Below, piece by piece: positions 8,669 through 18,024 of a stretch of DNA of 49,801 nucleotides. The notes beneath the pieces are model-generated. The model did not search any database and was not told the origin of the DNA. It saw only the letters and a program-made list of their open reading frames with translations. Source of the stretch: Capnocytophaga catalasegens (GTDB taxonomy: Bacteria > Bacteroidota > Bacteroidia > Flavobacteriales > Flavobacteriaceae); NCBI RefSeq assembly GCF_026005215.1, contig NZ_BPMA01000018.1, positions 124,864 to 174,664 on the forward strand, read 5' to 3'. The position numbers and the translations under genes were made by a program. The first letter of the stretch is position 1. The number at the start of each line of letters is the position of its first letter.

Positions 8669-9721
8669 CTAATATTCGTTAAAATATTGCTGTATCTGCC
8701 TCCAATCCTTAGTTTGAGTAAGAGCGAGCATTAACAATACACGTGCTTTCTGTGGATTAAGTGCTTGTGCAGCAACAAACTGATACTTAGCATCATCTAC
8801 TTCGGCATCAAGCGTAGTTGCCCCGGTAGGCACACGTGAAGAACGTACTACTTGAATACCTTTTGAACGAGCTTTGACAGCCAAATCAAACAACGTATGG
8901 TAAAAGTTACCATTTCCTACTCCTGCATATACAACACCATCATATTTTGCATCAATAAAAGCCTTCATTGGTAAATCGGAAGCATTAGAATATCCGTAAA
9001 CAATTCCTACTCTTGGAAGTGATTTCAAATTATCTACATTGAAAACTGACTGATTTGTATGTTTGTTTTGTGGAGTTCTGTTGAAAAATACTTTTCCGTT
9101 GTGCAGATAGGCGAGTTTTCCATAATTTGCACCTATAAATGTTTGCACTTCAGTAGTATTACTTTTTATAACATCTTTGGCGTCAAGAACAATATCATTC
9201 ATACAAACCATAACTCCTCGCCCCGAGGCATTAGGAGATGCCGCAACAGATACGGCGTTGTACAGATTCAAAGGTCCATCGGCGCTCATTCCTGTAGCTG
9301 GGCGCATTGCCCCTACCATAACAACGGGTTTAGAACTATGAACTGTTAAATTCAAGAAATATGCTGTTTCTTCCATTGTATCAGTTCCATGCGTAATTAC
9401 AATTCCATCATACCCTTCTTTATTTAATAACTCGTTAATTCGTTTAGCTAATTTGAGCCAAACGTCATCATTCATATCTTGTGACCCAATTTTAACAAGT
9501 TGCTCTCCACTAACTTGCGCAATTTCTTTCACTTCGGGAACAGCATCTAATAACTGATAAATACCCAGTTCTCCTGCTTTGTAATTACTTTCGGTAGCAG
9601 ATTTACTAACTCCGGCAATAGTACCTCCTGTCGCGATAATTCGTATTTTAGGTTTTTGAGCTAAAACTCCTATTGATACTAAAAACGATACTATCAATAG
9701 CATTTTTCTTAAAGTATTCAT
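8669..9721 (-). CDS. ansB: type II (periplasmic) L-asparaginase
   Basis: A 350-residue asparaginase that hydrolyses asparagine (often also glutamine) to aspartate and ammonia. A signal peptide ending in GVLAQ indicates export, which distinguishes type II from the cytoplasmic type I enzyme. Both active-site signatures are present: RIIATGGTIAG with the nucleophilic Thr near residue 34, and IVITHGTDTMEETAYFL with the second Thr-Asp pair near residue 112. MVGAMRPATGMSADGPLNLYNA and VVRSSRVPTGAT are further family blocks. Length fits the family. It is monocistronic, with its own terminator; upstream TACCTTCG (9770-9763) is one base off the -7 consensus. Confidence 0.92.
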   Translation of the reverse strand: MNTLRKMLLIVSFLVSIGVLAQKPKIRIIATGGTIAGVSKSATESNYKAGELGIYQLLDAVPEVKEIAQVSGEQLVKIGSQDMNDDVWLKLAKRINELLNKEGYDGIVITHGTDTMEETAYFLNLTVHSSKPVVMVGAMRPATGMSADGPLNLYNAVSVAASPNASGRGVMVCMNDIVLDAKDVIKSNTTEVQTFIGANYGKLAYLHNGKVFFNRTPQNKHTNQSVFNVDNLKSLPRVGIVYGYSNASDLPMKAFIDAKYDGVVYAGVGNGNFYHTLFDLAVKARSKGIQVVRSSRVPTGATTLDAEVDDAKYQFVAAQALNPQKARVLLMLALTQTKDWRQIQQYFNEY

Positions 9722-9815
9722 TATTACTATAATTTTTAATTATTACCTACGATAATTTGCTACGAAGGTACAATTTTTTTTTGAAAGAAAAAATTTTTTC
9801 ACTTAAAAAATATTT

Positions 9816-11300
9816 TTATCCGCGTTTCCAGAAATATGGTGTAACTAAGATAAGAACCGTGAATAACTCCAATCTCCCTACAAGCATCAGAAAAGAACAA
9901 CAAGTTTTGGTCGGTGTTGAAAGCGAATTAAAGGTAGTCATTGGATTTATCTGTCCGAGTCCAGGTCCTGCATTACCCAAAGTTGTTGCCGAAGCACTCA
10001 TTGCCGTTTGAAAATCATTTCCTAAAAATGCTAATAACAAAGCTCCTATTGTAAATAGCGCCATATATAACACAAAAAATCCTATTACATTATACATTAT
10101 GTTGCGAGAGATGGCACGTCCATTGAGTCGAGTTGGAATAATAGCACTTGGATGCAAGGCTCGCTTGAATTCTAATATTCCATTTTTAAGCATTAACAGG
10201 TGACGAACTATTTTGATTCCTCCCGAAGTAGAACCCGCACAAGCTCCAAAAAATAATAATCCGAAAATCATAACTTGCAGAAAAGTTCCCCATGCTGTAT
10301 AATCAGAAGTTATAAATCCTGTGGTTGTAATAATTGATACTACTTGAAAAAAAGCATGTCGAAAAGCTGCTTCTGCTCTGCCCCACACCTGTGGATGATA
10401 TTCTGTTTTGTAAAAATCGGTATGAAAATAAATACTTACACCAATACATACCGAAAGTAACACTATAATAACAACATATGCTTTGAATTCATCATCTTGC
10501 CATATTTTCCTGAATTCTCCCTTTAACAAAAAATAACTCAACACAAAATTGGTTCCTGCCAAAAACATAAAAAACAAAATAATATATTGTATTGCTGGAA
10601 CATTATTCCAATAGGCTACACTGGCATTTTTAGTAGAAAAACCTCCACTGGAAAGTGTTGAAAATGAATGGTTTACGGCATCAAACAAGTCCATTCCTGC
10701 CCACCATAGAAGCAAAGTCTCAACAAGTGTATAACCACAATAAATACCCCATAACACTTTGGCAGTTTGCGTAATACGAGGGTGCAATTTGTCCGTCTTG
10801 ATACCAGAGGCTTCTGCCGAAAAAAGTTGCATTCCGCCTATACCAAGTAAAGGTAATATTGCTATGAAAAGAACAATAATTCCCATACCTCCTATCCAAT
10901 GTGTGAGACTTCTCCAAAAAAGAATACTTTTGGGTAAAATCTCCACATTATCAACAATGGTAGCTCCAGTTGTTGTATATCCTGAACTACTTTCAAAAAG
11001 AGCATCTACAAAATTCGGAATTGCTCCCGAACATAAATAAGGCAATGTACCTGAAAGGATCATCGTAATCCAGCCCAAAGTTACAATTAAATAACCTTCT
11101 TTCTTGCGAATATTTTTATCATAATTACGAAAAAAATACAACAATGGAAGACCACTAAATACACTTATCCCCGAAGCTAAAAGCCATTGCCAATAAATAG
11201 ATTCTGCATAATACAGGCTAATAGACACTGATAAAAGCATCAACAAACCATTGAAACACAACAAAGCTCCTATATAATAAAGTACAAAACTGAATTTCAT
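9816..11300 (-). CDS. trkH: potassium uptake protein TrkH
   Basis: A 494-residue inner-membrane K+ translocating subunit of the Trk/Ktr superfamily. Four pore-loop repeats with selectivity-filter glycines can be seen in order: SSSGYTTTGATI, STLSSGGFSTKN, SIITTTGFITSD and ATTLGNAGPGLG. Ten or more hydrophobic segments surround them. The charged ends and length agree with TrkH. It follows trkA on the same strand after 21 bases, so the two are co-transcribed, and the gene products form one complex in which TrkA gates TrkH. Confidence 0.93.
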   Translation of the reverse strand: MKFSFVLYYIGALLCFNGLLMLLSVSISLYYAESIYWQWLLASGISVFSGLPLLYFFRNYDKNIRKKEGYLIVTLGWITMILSGTLPYLCSGAIPNFVDALFESSSGYTTTGATIVDNVEILPKSILFWRSLTHWIGGMGIIVLFIAILPLLGIGGMQLFSAEASGIKTDKLHPRITQTAKVLWGIYCGYTLVETLLLWWAGMDLFDAVNHSFSTLSSGGFSTKNASVAYWNNVPAIQYIILFFMFLAGTNFVLSYFLLKGEFRKIWQDDEFKAYVVIIVLLSVCIGVSIYFHTDFYKTEYHPQVWGRAEAAFRHAFFQVVSIITTTGFITSDYTAWGTFLQVMIFGLLFFGACAGSTSGGIKIVRHLLMLKNGILEFKRALHPSAIIPTRLNGRAISRNIMYNVIGFFVLYMALFTIGALLLAFLGNDFQTAMSASATTLGNAGPGLGQINPMTTFNSLSTPTKTCCSFLMLVGRLELFTVLILVTPYFWKRG

Positions 11301-11321
11301 CGAAAAATCATGTATAAAATA

Positions 11322-12671
11322 TTAAAAGAATATTCTTTCTATTTTCTTAACCGCCTCAGGAAGACAACAAACAAGCACATGGTCTCCTACTTTTATTTCA
11401 AATCCACCCAGCGGAATATATCCTTTTCCCTGGCGAACAACACCTCCTATAACTGCCGAGCGCGGAATATCTATATCACGTATTTGCTTATAAGTAGCTT
11501 CACTATTGGGCTGAACAACAAATTCTAACAATTCTACATTTGTATTGTTTAAGCGCATCATTGCTACGACATTTCCTTTGCGAATGTATTTAAAAATAGA
11601 GTTTGCCGCCAATATTTTTTTATTGATAAGTGTATCAATACCAATGGCTTGCGTCAGTTGATAATAGTCTATATTATCTGAAAGAGCAATGGTTTTGCGT
11701 GTTTTACGATTTTTTGCCATCATACAAGCCATTACATTCGTTTCAGAATCATCAGTTACGGCAATAAATACATCGGTGTAGTATATTTCTTCTTCATCCA
11801 AAAGTTCACCATCTCTACCATCTCCATTGATTATCAATACATTAGGAAGTTGATCAGCAAGTTCATAGGCTTTTTCTTTGTCTATCTCAAAAAGTTTCAC
11901 CTCAAAACCTTTTTGACTCAATCTCATTGCTGCTTTTATACCAATTACACTACCTCCTAGAATCATCACGCGTTTCAACTTCTCTTGTCTTTTTCCTATT
12001 AAATCGTATAGACGACCTACCCCATCTTTACAAGTTACAAAATATACTTTGTCTCCTTCTTCAAAAATTGTATTTCCACGGGGAATTAGTGTATTTTGTT
12101 GTCCTCTTCGTTGAATTGCTGTGGGAATAAATTGTAAATCGGGATATAGTTGTACAATTTCAATAACTGATTTTCCAACAAAAGGAGTTTTATCAGGCAA
12201 GACAATTCCAACCAAGCACAATTGACCTTCACCAAACTCATACATATCATTGAATGCAGATTGATTGACTAATTGTTCTATTTCGAGCATAGCTAATTGG
12301 TCAGGCGAAATAAGTTCATCAATTCCCAATTCTTCAAAACGAATATCTTTACGATTGTAGATATATTCAGTATTTGATATTCGTGCAATACTTTTTTTAC
12401 ATCCTAATTGCTTAGCAAGCAAACAAATAACCAAATTATTAGTTTCTGAAGCCGTTACACCTATTATAAGGTCTGCATCTTGTACATCGGCTTCTTTAAG
12501 CACCGCCATCGAAGTCGCATTGCCACGTATTGTTTTTATATCAAGACTATTATCGGCATATTGTAAGCTACGTTTGTCAGTATCAATCAACGTAATATCT
12601 TGCGACTCGTAAGAGAGTAATTTTGCTAAGTGAAATCCCACTTCTCCTCCACCTGCAATAATTATTTTCAT
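11322..12671 (-). CDS. trkA: Trk potassium uptake NAD-binding protein TrkA
   Basis: A 449-residue peripheral cytoplasmic regulator of TrkH. It has the typical double arrangement RCK-N, RCK-C, RCK-N, RCK-C: first Rossmann motif IIIAGGGEVGFHLAKLL at the N-terminus and acidic strand end DITLIDTD; second Rossmann motif MILGGSVIGIKAAM near residue 230. TrkA-C domains follow each. The open frame extends 18 codons further, but the ATG at 12671 starts directly at the first Rossmann strand as in homologues and lies below the -7 element at 12704-12697. Confidence 0.93.
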   Translation of the reverse strand: MKIIIAGGGEVGFHLAKLLSYESQDITLIDTDKRSLQYADNSLDIKTIRGNATSMAVLKEADVQDADLIIGVTASETNNLVICLLAKQLGCKKSIARISNTEYIYNRKDIRFEELGIDELISPDQLAMLEIEQLVNQSAFNDMYEFGEGQLCLVGIVLPDKTPFVGKSVIEIVQLYPDLQFIPTAIQRRGQQNTLIPRGNTIFEEGDKVYFVTCKDGVGRLYDLIGKRQEKLKRVMILGGSVIGIKAAMRLSQKGFEVKLFEIDKEKAYELADQLPNVLIINGDGRDGELLDEEEIYYTDVFIAVTDDSETNVMACMMAKNRKTRKTIALSDNIDYYQLTQAIGIDTLINKKILAANSIFKYIRKGNVVAMMRLNNTNVELLEFVVQPNSEATYKQIRDIDIPRSAVIGGVVRQGKGYIPLGGFEIKVGDHVLVCCLPEAVKKIERIFF

Positions 12672-12696
12672 AGGTAAAAATAAATTTTTTGAACTG

Positions 12697-12730
12697 CAAA
12701 GGTACGAAACAAAATAAAGTAACAAGCAAA
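12697..12730 (-). promoter_or_regulatory. promoter of trkA-trkH
   Basis: Minus-strand TACCTTTG (12704-12697) is a full TAnnTTTG match, with TTTG (12730-12727) 22 bases upstream. The ATG at 12671 is 25 bases downstream of the box. Supports the shorter trkA start. Confidence 0.6.
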
Positions 12731-12863
12731 AAAATGTAACAATTTTTAGCTTATATATTCATACTGAAATAATTAAAAACTTATCAATAGTTATAAACAT
12801 CTATTAAACATTTTTTCTTGAAAAAAAGAAAAAATAAATTTCTTTTATACTGAAAAATACTTT

Positions 12864-12871
12864 TACCTTTG
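12864..12871 (+). promoter_or_regulatory. -7 element touching the dnaB start codon
   Basis: TACCTTTG is a full TAnnTTTG match but ends only four bases before the dnaB ATG at 12876. Transcription from it would start at or around the ATG, giving a leaderless or nearly leaderless mRNA. Confidence 0.5.
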
Positions 12872-12875
12872 CGCT

Positions 12876-14441
12876 ATGGAAAAAGTACTACCAATATCAG
12901 ACGAAAAGCTCAATACAGGGGCAATATCTATACTTGAAAAAGGAAAAATTCCTCCTCAAGATATTCGCTTAGAAGAAGCCGTTTTGGGCGGAATGCTCAT
13001 TGACAAAAAAGGAGTTGATGATGCTATTGATATACTTACAGCAGAAGTATTTTACAAACCTGCTCATCAGCTTATCTATGAGGCAATTTTTGAATTATTC
13101 CAAAACTCACAACCTATTGATTTGTATACTGTTTCGGAACAACTGAGCAAAAAAGGCAACTTAGAGATAGTTGGTGGCGATTATTATTTAATCAATCTTA
13201 CACAAAAAGTTTCTTCGGCAGCACACATTGAGGCACATTCGCGTATTATCCTACAAAAACATATACAACGTAGTTTGATTAAAATTTCTAACGAAATCAT
13301 TGAAGAGTCGTACGATGAAACTACTGATGTCTTTGATCTTTTGGATAGTGCCGAATCAAAACTATATGAAGTTACACAGGGCAATCTAAAACGCTCGTCA
13401 GAATCAGCGAAAGAACTAATAATCAAAGCACGTAAAAAAATTGAAGAAATAGGTAAGCGAGAAGGAAATTTCAGTGGAATACCTTCCGGATTTACTAAAG
13501 TTGATGAACTCACCGCTGGTTGGCAACCAACCGATCTTATTATTGTAGCAGCCCGACCTGCTATGGGAAAAACAGCTTTTACTCTGACTATGGCTCGTAA
13601 TATTGCTGTTAATGAGAAAATACCTGTGGCTTTCTTTTCGTTAGAAATGTCATCTGTACAGCTCATTACTCGCCTTATTTCTTCTGAAACAGGCATCGGG
13701 TCTGATAAGTTACGTACTGGGAAACTCTCCGCAGAAGAATGGAATGCTCTGAGCAATAACATAAGCAATTTAGAAAATGCACCTCTATATATTGACGATA
13801 CACCTTCACTCTCTATTTTTGACCTTAGAGCCAAAGCTCGCCGTATGGTTTCTCAGTATGGAATAAAAATTATCATCATTGATTACTTACAACTAATGAC
13901 TACAGGTGGAGGAACAAAAGGTACAGGAAATCGAGAACAAGAAATTTCGACTATTTCTCGTAATTTGAAAGCCTTAGCCAAAGAGTTAGATGTTCCTGTT
14001 ATTGCGCTTTCGCAACTTTCACGTAATGTTGAATCACGACCCGGTCACAAACGCCCTCAACTTGCTGACTTGCGTGAATCGGGAGCTATTGAACAAGATG
14101 CTGATATTGTTACTTTTCTATATCGTCCCGAATATTACAAATTAGACACTTGGGACGATGAAGAAGGTACTCCCACAACGCATCAAGCAGAATTCATCGT
14201 CGCTAAACATCGTAATGGAGGGTTGGATAATATCCGCCTGAAATTTACTAATGGGGTTTTCTCAAATTTAGATTCTTCCTCTGAAAATTATACTTTCAAT
14301 GAATTTCCCTCTCGAATGAATTCAGAAATAGAACGCCCTACTTTCTCTTCGCCCTCAGAAGCTTTTGAAACTCCAAAATTTAATTCTGCATCACACAAAG
14401 CTAATAATATAGAAGATGCTGATAATGAAGTTCCTTTTTAA
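12876..14441 (+). CDS. dnaB: replicative DNA helicase DnaB
   Basis: A 521-residue hexameric helicase that unwinds DNA at the replication fork. The N-terminal domain (EEAVLGGMLIDKKGVDDAID, residues about 33-55) interacts with primase. The RecA-like C-domain has Walker A ARPAMGKTAF (about 227-236), the SLEMS block, Walker B IIIIDYLQLM (about 337-346), QLSRNVESRPGHKRP and the DLRESGAIEQDAD arginine-finger region. No intein interrupts it. The C-terminal 60 residues are Ser/Asn-rich and poorly ordered. The start gives the expected N-terminal length despite the adjoining promoter. It is transcribed alone, divergent from trkA, and ends at a terminator. Confidence 0.96.
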   Translation: MEKVLPISDEKLNTGAISILEKGKIPPQDIRLEEAVLGGMLIDKKGVDDAIDILTAEVFYKPAHQLIYEAIFELFQNSQPIDLYTVSEQLSKKGNLEIVGGDYYLINLTQKVSSAAHIEAHSRIILQKHIQRSLIKISNEIIEESYDETTDVFDLLDSAESKLYEVTQGNLKRSSESAKELIIKARKKIEEIGKREGNFSGIPSGFTKVDELTAGWQPTDLIIVAARPAMGKTAFTLTMARNIAVNEKIPVAFFSLEMSSVQLITRLISSETGIGSDKLRTGKLSAEEWNALSNNISNLENAPLYIDDTPSLSIFDLRAKARRMVSQYGIKIIIIDYLQLMTTGGGTKGTGNREQEISTISRNLKALAKELDVPVIALSQLSRNVESRPGHKRPQLADLRESGAIEQDADIVTFLYRPEYYKLDTWDDEEGTPTTHQAEFIVAKHRNGGLDNIRLKFTNGVFSNLDSSSENYTFNEFPSRMNSEIERPTFSSPSEAFETPKFNSASHKANNIEDADNEVPF

Positions 14442-14491
14442 AAAATTAAAATACAAAACCTATGAAACAAGTATTATAATCCAAATACTAT

Positions 14492-14527
14492 AATCCGAAG
14501 TTTAGCTTTAAACATTCGGATTTTTTA
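14492..14527 (+). terminator. intrinsic terminator after dnaB
   Basis: Arms AATCCGAA (14492-14499) and TTCGGATT (14515-14522), with inner TTTA/TAAA pairing, followed by TTTTTT. Confidence 0.75.
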
Positions 14528-14554
14528 CTTTTCATCTCTATAAATATTGTCCTA

Positions 14555-15463
14555 TTAAAAACGAATTCTATATTCCAAGTTTGCAATAAAATGCCTTGTT
14601 AATCCATCGGGACGAGCCTTTCTTGCTATAAAAGGCATTCCTGCGTTAAATTGTATGCTATGCTTTGTATTGATTTGATAATCAAGATAAAGATTTCCGT
14701 TTAATGTCAATCCTTTTGAGCCTATTATAGGCTGTTTTACTCCTGAGAAATTTGTAAAGTGATCATCAGTTAGGTGATAAATAGGCAAAATACTTGGAGT
14801 TATATTAAATTTTTCAGTTATTGTAATTGGGTAAGAAGCTCGTAACAAAATATCGCCACTTCGATAGTAATTTTGCGTAGATTGAAACTTTTGCAAAAGC
14901 GGATTTATTTGTTTTTCACTGAGAAATTCATTCTTATTTTGTAAAATCGGTTGTTGCCAAGCAAAAACAAGATGGAATTTCTTGATTTGATAGCTCAAAG
15001 CCATAATCACGTCTAATGTACCTAAACTGGATTGATAATCCATTGGCAATGAGATACCTTCAAGTTTTTTATTACCATCTGAAAGTGGAATTTTTGTCCC
15101 TAATGTAAAACCAAAACGTTCATTTACTTGATAATTCCCCGAAATTAAGAGGTCAGAAAGTCCAAAAGTTTGAATTCCATTTCCGTTCTGAGCAATCGAA
15201 GTTATTTTTGCGTCAAAACCCAATATTTTTGATATTTGTAAGTTATATTCCAAGTAATTTCCCCAAACATTGACCGAATTATCACCCTCTCCAACAAAAA
15301 AACCAGCTTTTATTTGATGTTTAGTAAGTTCAAATTTCTCCCAAAAATTCAAAGGTTTCACATTATTGATTATACAAAACCCCGCATCACTACATCCTTG
15401 CCCCAATGTTGTCTGGCTCATCATTACAATTATCGTAAGAAAATAAAAAATAACTTTCTGCAT
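14555..15463 (-). CDS. outer-membrane beta-barrel protein, hypothetical
   Basis: A 302-residue exported protein: signal peptide (MQKVIFYFLTIIVMMSQTTLGQ), then a short Cys-containing stretch GCSDAGFCIINNVKP, and a series of amphipathic strands ending in LEYRIRF, with terminal Phe as in Bam-assembled barrels. The pattern resembles the transporter-like barrels of the MetA-pathway/DUF3078 kind, but I cannot assign a named family. The conserved-looking GCSDAGFC at the mature N-terminus may form a disulfide or bind metal (inference). It lies downstream of the TonB-dependent receptor on the same strand with a 64-base gap, so the two may be co-transcribed. Confidence 0.65.
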   Translation of the reverse strand: MQKVIFYFLTIIVMMSQTTLGQGCSDAGFCIINNVKPLNFWEKFELTKHQIKAGFFVGEGDNSVNVWGNYLEYNLQISKILGFDAKITSIAQNGNGIQTFGLSDLLISGNYQVNERFGFTLGTKIPLSDGNKKLEGISLPMDYQSSLGTLDVIMALSYQIKKFHLVFAWQQPILQNKNEFLSEKQINPLLQKFQSTQNYYRSGDILLRASYPITITEKFNITPSILPIYHLTDDHFTNFSGVKQPIIGSKGLTLNGNLYLDYQINTKHSIQFNAGMPFIARKARPDGLTRHFIANLEYRIRF

Positions 15464-15527
15464 ATGTGTATTATTGTCTAGTTGTTTGTTCTGTCGTAAT
15501 TTTTTAGTTTTCCTGACAATTTTTTAG

Positions 15528-17915
15528 CTACTTCTGATTATTAAACTGATATTTCAGTGTAAATCCTACATACGGGCGATACACCATTTTGGTATGTGTG
15601 GAGAAATTATCGCCTATTCTGGTTTGCGTATAGCGGTGCGAATCAAAAATATTCGAGCCGAAAACACTCAAACTCCAGCGGTTCTCTTGCCAACTTTTGG
15701 TAAGCGAAGCATTGGCTAAGAAAATCCCATCCATTTCGTTTTGTAAGCCCATCGTAGGCGACTGATATCCTGCATTGAGCCGAAACGAAAAGCTGCGAGG
15801 AAGTTTGAATGTATTATTCATTTTTGCGTTGTATCGCCATTGTTTATAACGATGCGGTTTGCCATCTACCGAAAGGTCTTGGTCATAATAAAAACTTGTA
15901 AACGAAGCATTTACATTCCACCATTTGAAAATATCTACACCAGTCATCAATTCAGCACCCACCGCCCAAGCCGAACCCACATTCTCATCGGTAAAAAGTA
16001 ACACATCATCATAAAAAACACGACTATATTTATTCATTATATCGTGCTGATTACGAGCAAAAACCTCCAATGAAACAAAATCTCTTCCCCACGAACGTTT
16101 GTAAGCCAACTCATACGAATCAGTGTAACTCGGCAAGAGACGGCTATTTCTTGTCGAAAACGCATATTTATCATCCCAGACAAAGGCAGGAACTAATGAA
16201 GCATAATGTGGACGACTGATTCTACGGCTGTAATTCCCACTGATTTGGCTATCCTCCGAAAAACTATACAACAAATGCACCGATGGAAACCAATCCGTAA
16301 AGTTTGCCTTAAAATGGTCTTTTTGTCTAACACCCAATTGGTTATCAAACGTATACGAAATATCGCGTACTGTATGTTCTGCACGAAGCCCGAGTTTATA
16401 CTCAAATTTGCCAAACGAACTTTTGAAAGTAAAATAACCTGAATAAATATTTTGTTTGTAGTTAATAAGCTGATTAGGAGCTACATATATAGAATTTAGC
16501 ACAATATTATTGCCATTGAAATAACCACTTTCGGCAGTAATTTCAGGAATGTGGTCAGTTTCAATTTGCCCACCAACTTCGATGCTTGTATTGTCAGTCA
16601 AAGGCAGTTCGTAATCAATATTTGTAGCTGTAGAAATTTCATTTTTCTCAAGAGTTTTATTTCCGAAAATATTATTTTCTGTAGAGCTAACCAAATGATT
16701 TTTAGCACTTGATGATGCAGCACCAAAATAAGTTTCGTAACCAGAATATAGTTTCAAAGAATGCGTTTTATCTTTATTAAAAAAATGCGAATATTCTAAA
16801 TTAGTTCCCAAAGTTTGGTATATAAACTGATAGTGATTATCCAACTGAAAATCTTCCGAAGAAAGTAAGGTATTGGTCGCATCAAACGTCCGTTCGGAAG
16901 TTTTTGATTTTGAAAATTTATTTTCTTTTCGAGCCAAAGGGTCATAATCTATTGAAAAATCAATAAAATCATTGTCGGTTAGGTCATAATTAAATCCAAA
17001 ATTGATATATGCTCCTTCAAATTGAGCTGAAAAATCTTCATTTTGCAAGGTTTCAAAGCGTTGTCCATTTGTATTTTGTACCCAATGCATTCTTTCAGCG
17101 GTGTAATCTCCCCAATGATTGTTTCTATAATTGCCTGAAGTGTGCCAGCCTCCTCGTTTTCCTTTTTTATCTACTGAGAAATTGAAGCGACGCGTACCCA
17201 GTGTAGAAACTTCTGTAGACAAATCAATGACATAGCCTTCTAATTTGTTCTTTTTCAGTACTACACGGATAATTCCCGCCGTACCCGAAGCACTATATTT
17301 AGCCGACGGATTGGTAATGATGTCGATTTTTTCAATCTGCGAAGCCTCAAGCGTACGGAGGCGTTCTTGCCCATCTTTGGCGATAATTCCGTTGATGTAC
17401 ACCACAAATGTACCGCCTTCGCGATAGGTAACTTTCCCATCTACACTCACTTGCAACGAAGGAACGTTGGTCAGCAAATCTATGGCATTGGTAGCTTCTG
17501 GAAAAGCTGCCGCATTGATGGTTTTTCTGTCCACTTGGTAGGTGAAAGCTGCTTTTTTGCCCTCGACAACCACTTCTTCGATTAGATTGGTGGCTAATTG
17601 CATCAGAATATCGCCTAAATTGATTTTAGAAGTATTGATTTGCAACGATTTTGTAAAGGGTTCGTAACCCAAAAAGCTAATTTTGAGCAAATAATCACCG
17701 TAGGGTACATTTTTTAGCAAAAAACGTCCTTTTTCGTCCGTAATAACACCAAAATTTTGTTTTTCGTTTGCCACAGCAGTCAGCGACACTTCCGAATAGG
17801 GCATTTCCTGATGGTTTTCACCATCTAAAATTCGCCCAGAAACAGTTGCATTCTGAGCCAAAGAAATTGTTGTAAAAAATAATAAAATTAAAAATGGTAA
17901 TTGGTTAAAATTCAT
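15528..17915 (-). CDS. TonB-dependent receptor-like outer-membrane barrel with carboxypeptidase-regulatory-like N-domain
   Basis: A 795-residue outer-membrane protein. After the signal peptide (MNFNQLPFLILLFFTTISLAQ) comes a CarboxypepD_reg-like beta-sandwich (VSGRILDGENHQEMPYSEVS to ISFLGYEPFTKSL, about residues 24-95), then a plug-like region (LLTNVPSLQVSVDGKVTYRE; IEKIDIITNPSAKYSASGTA) and a large barrel of the OMP beta-barrel 3 type. It ends in FTLKYQFNNQK. Substrate unknown; no SusD partner is adjacent. The open frame continues to 17954, but those extra residues (GVCNTPL) are the translation of a REP hairpin; the same residues occur in the RAYT. I therefore start at the ATG at 17915. Confidence 0.82.
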   Translation of the reverse strand: MNFNQLPFLILLFFTTISLAQNATVSGRILDGENHQEMPYSEVSLTAVANEKQNFGVITDEKGRFLLKNVPYGDYLLKISFLGYEPFTKSLQINTSKINLGDILMQLATNLIEEVVVEGKKAAFTYQVDRKTINAAAFPEATNAIDLLTNVPSLQVSVDGKVTYREGGTFVVYINGIIAKDGQERLRTLEASQIEKIDIITNPSAKYSASGTAGIIRVVLKKNKLEGYVIDLSTEVSTLGTRRFNFSVDKKGKRGGWHTSGNYRNNHWGDYTAERMHWVQNTNGQRFETLQNEDFSAQFEGAYINFGFNYDLTDNDFIDFSIDYDPLARKENKFSKSKTSERTFDATNTLLSSEDFQLDNHYQFIYQTLGTNLEYSHFFNKDKTHSLKLYSGYETYFGAASSSAKNHLVSSTENNIFGNKTLEKNEISTATNIDYELPLTDNTSIEVGGQIETDHIPEITAESGYFNGNNIVLNSIYVAPNQLINYKQNIYSGYFTFKSSFGKFEYKLGLRAEHTVRDISYTFDNQLGVRQKDHFKANFTDWFPSVHLLYSFSEDSQISGNYSRRISRPHYASLVPAFVWDDKYAFSTRNSRLLPSYTDSYELAYKRSWGRDFVSLEVFARNQHDIMNKYSRVFYDDVLLFTDENVGSAWAVGAELMTGVDIFKWWNVNASFTSFYYDQDLSVDGKPHRYKQWRYNAKMNNTFKLPRSFSFRLNAGYQSPTMGLQNEMDGIFLANASLTKSWQENRWSLSVFGSNIFDSHRYTQTRIGDNFSTHTKMVYRPYVGFTLKYQFNNQK

Positions 17916-17929
17916 AATATTATTATTTT

Positions 17930-18019
17930 GTAGGGGCGTATTGCATACGCCCAAATGTTGTTCTATTTTTTCATTCGGAGCATATGCAATATGCCCCTAC
18001 ACGTTCGGGTCGCCCCTAC
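17930..18019. repeat. inverted pair of REP hairpins between RAYT and receptor gene
   Basis: Unit A (17930-17952) is GTAG followed by arms GGGCGTAT and ATACGCCC around TGC. Unit B (17978-18000), on the opposite strand, is GTAG followed by GGGCATAT and ATATGCTC around TGC. A truncated third piece (18002-18019, reading CGTAGGGGCGACCC on the minus strand) abuts. A GTAG tetranucleotide at the foot of a hairpin is the hallmark of REP sequences recognised by RAYT proteins. The pair occupies the upstream region of the receptor gene and so probably belongs to its 5' region. Confidence 0.85.
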
Positions 18020-18024
18020 GTTGA

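Noticed and set aside
13184-13834. 216-codon minus-strand frame
   Set aside because: Antisense shadow of dnaB, with Ser/Arg-rich sequence and no promoter.
17916-17954. N-terminal extension of the TonB-dependent receptor
   Set aside because: The residues are translated from a REP hairpin, and a good signal peptide begins at the ATG at 17915.
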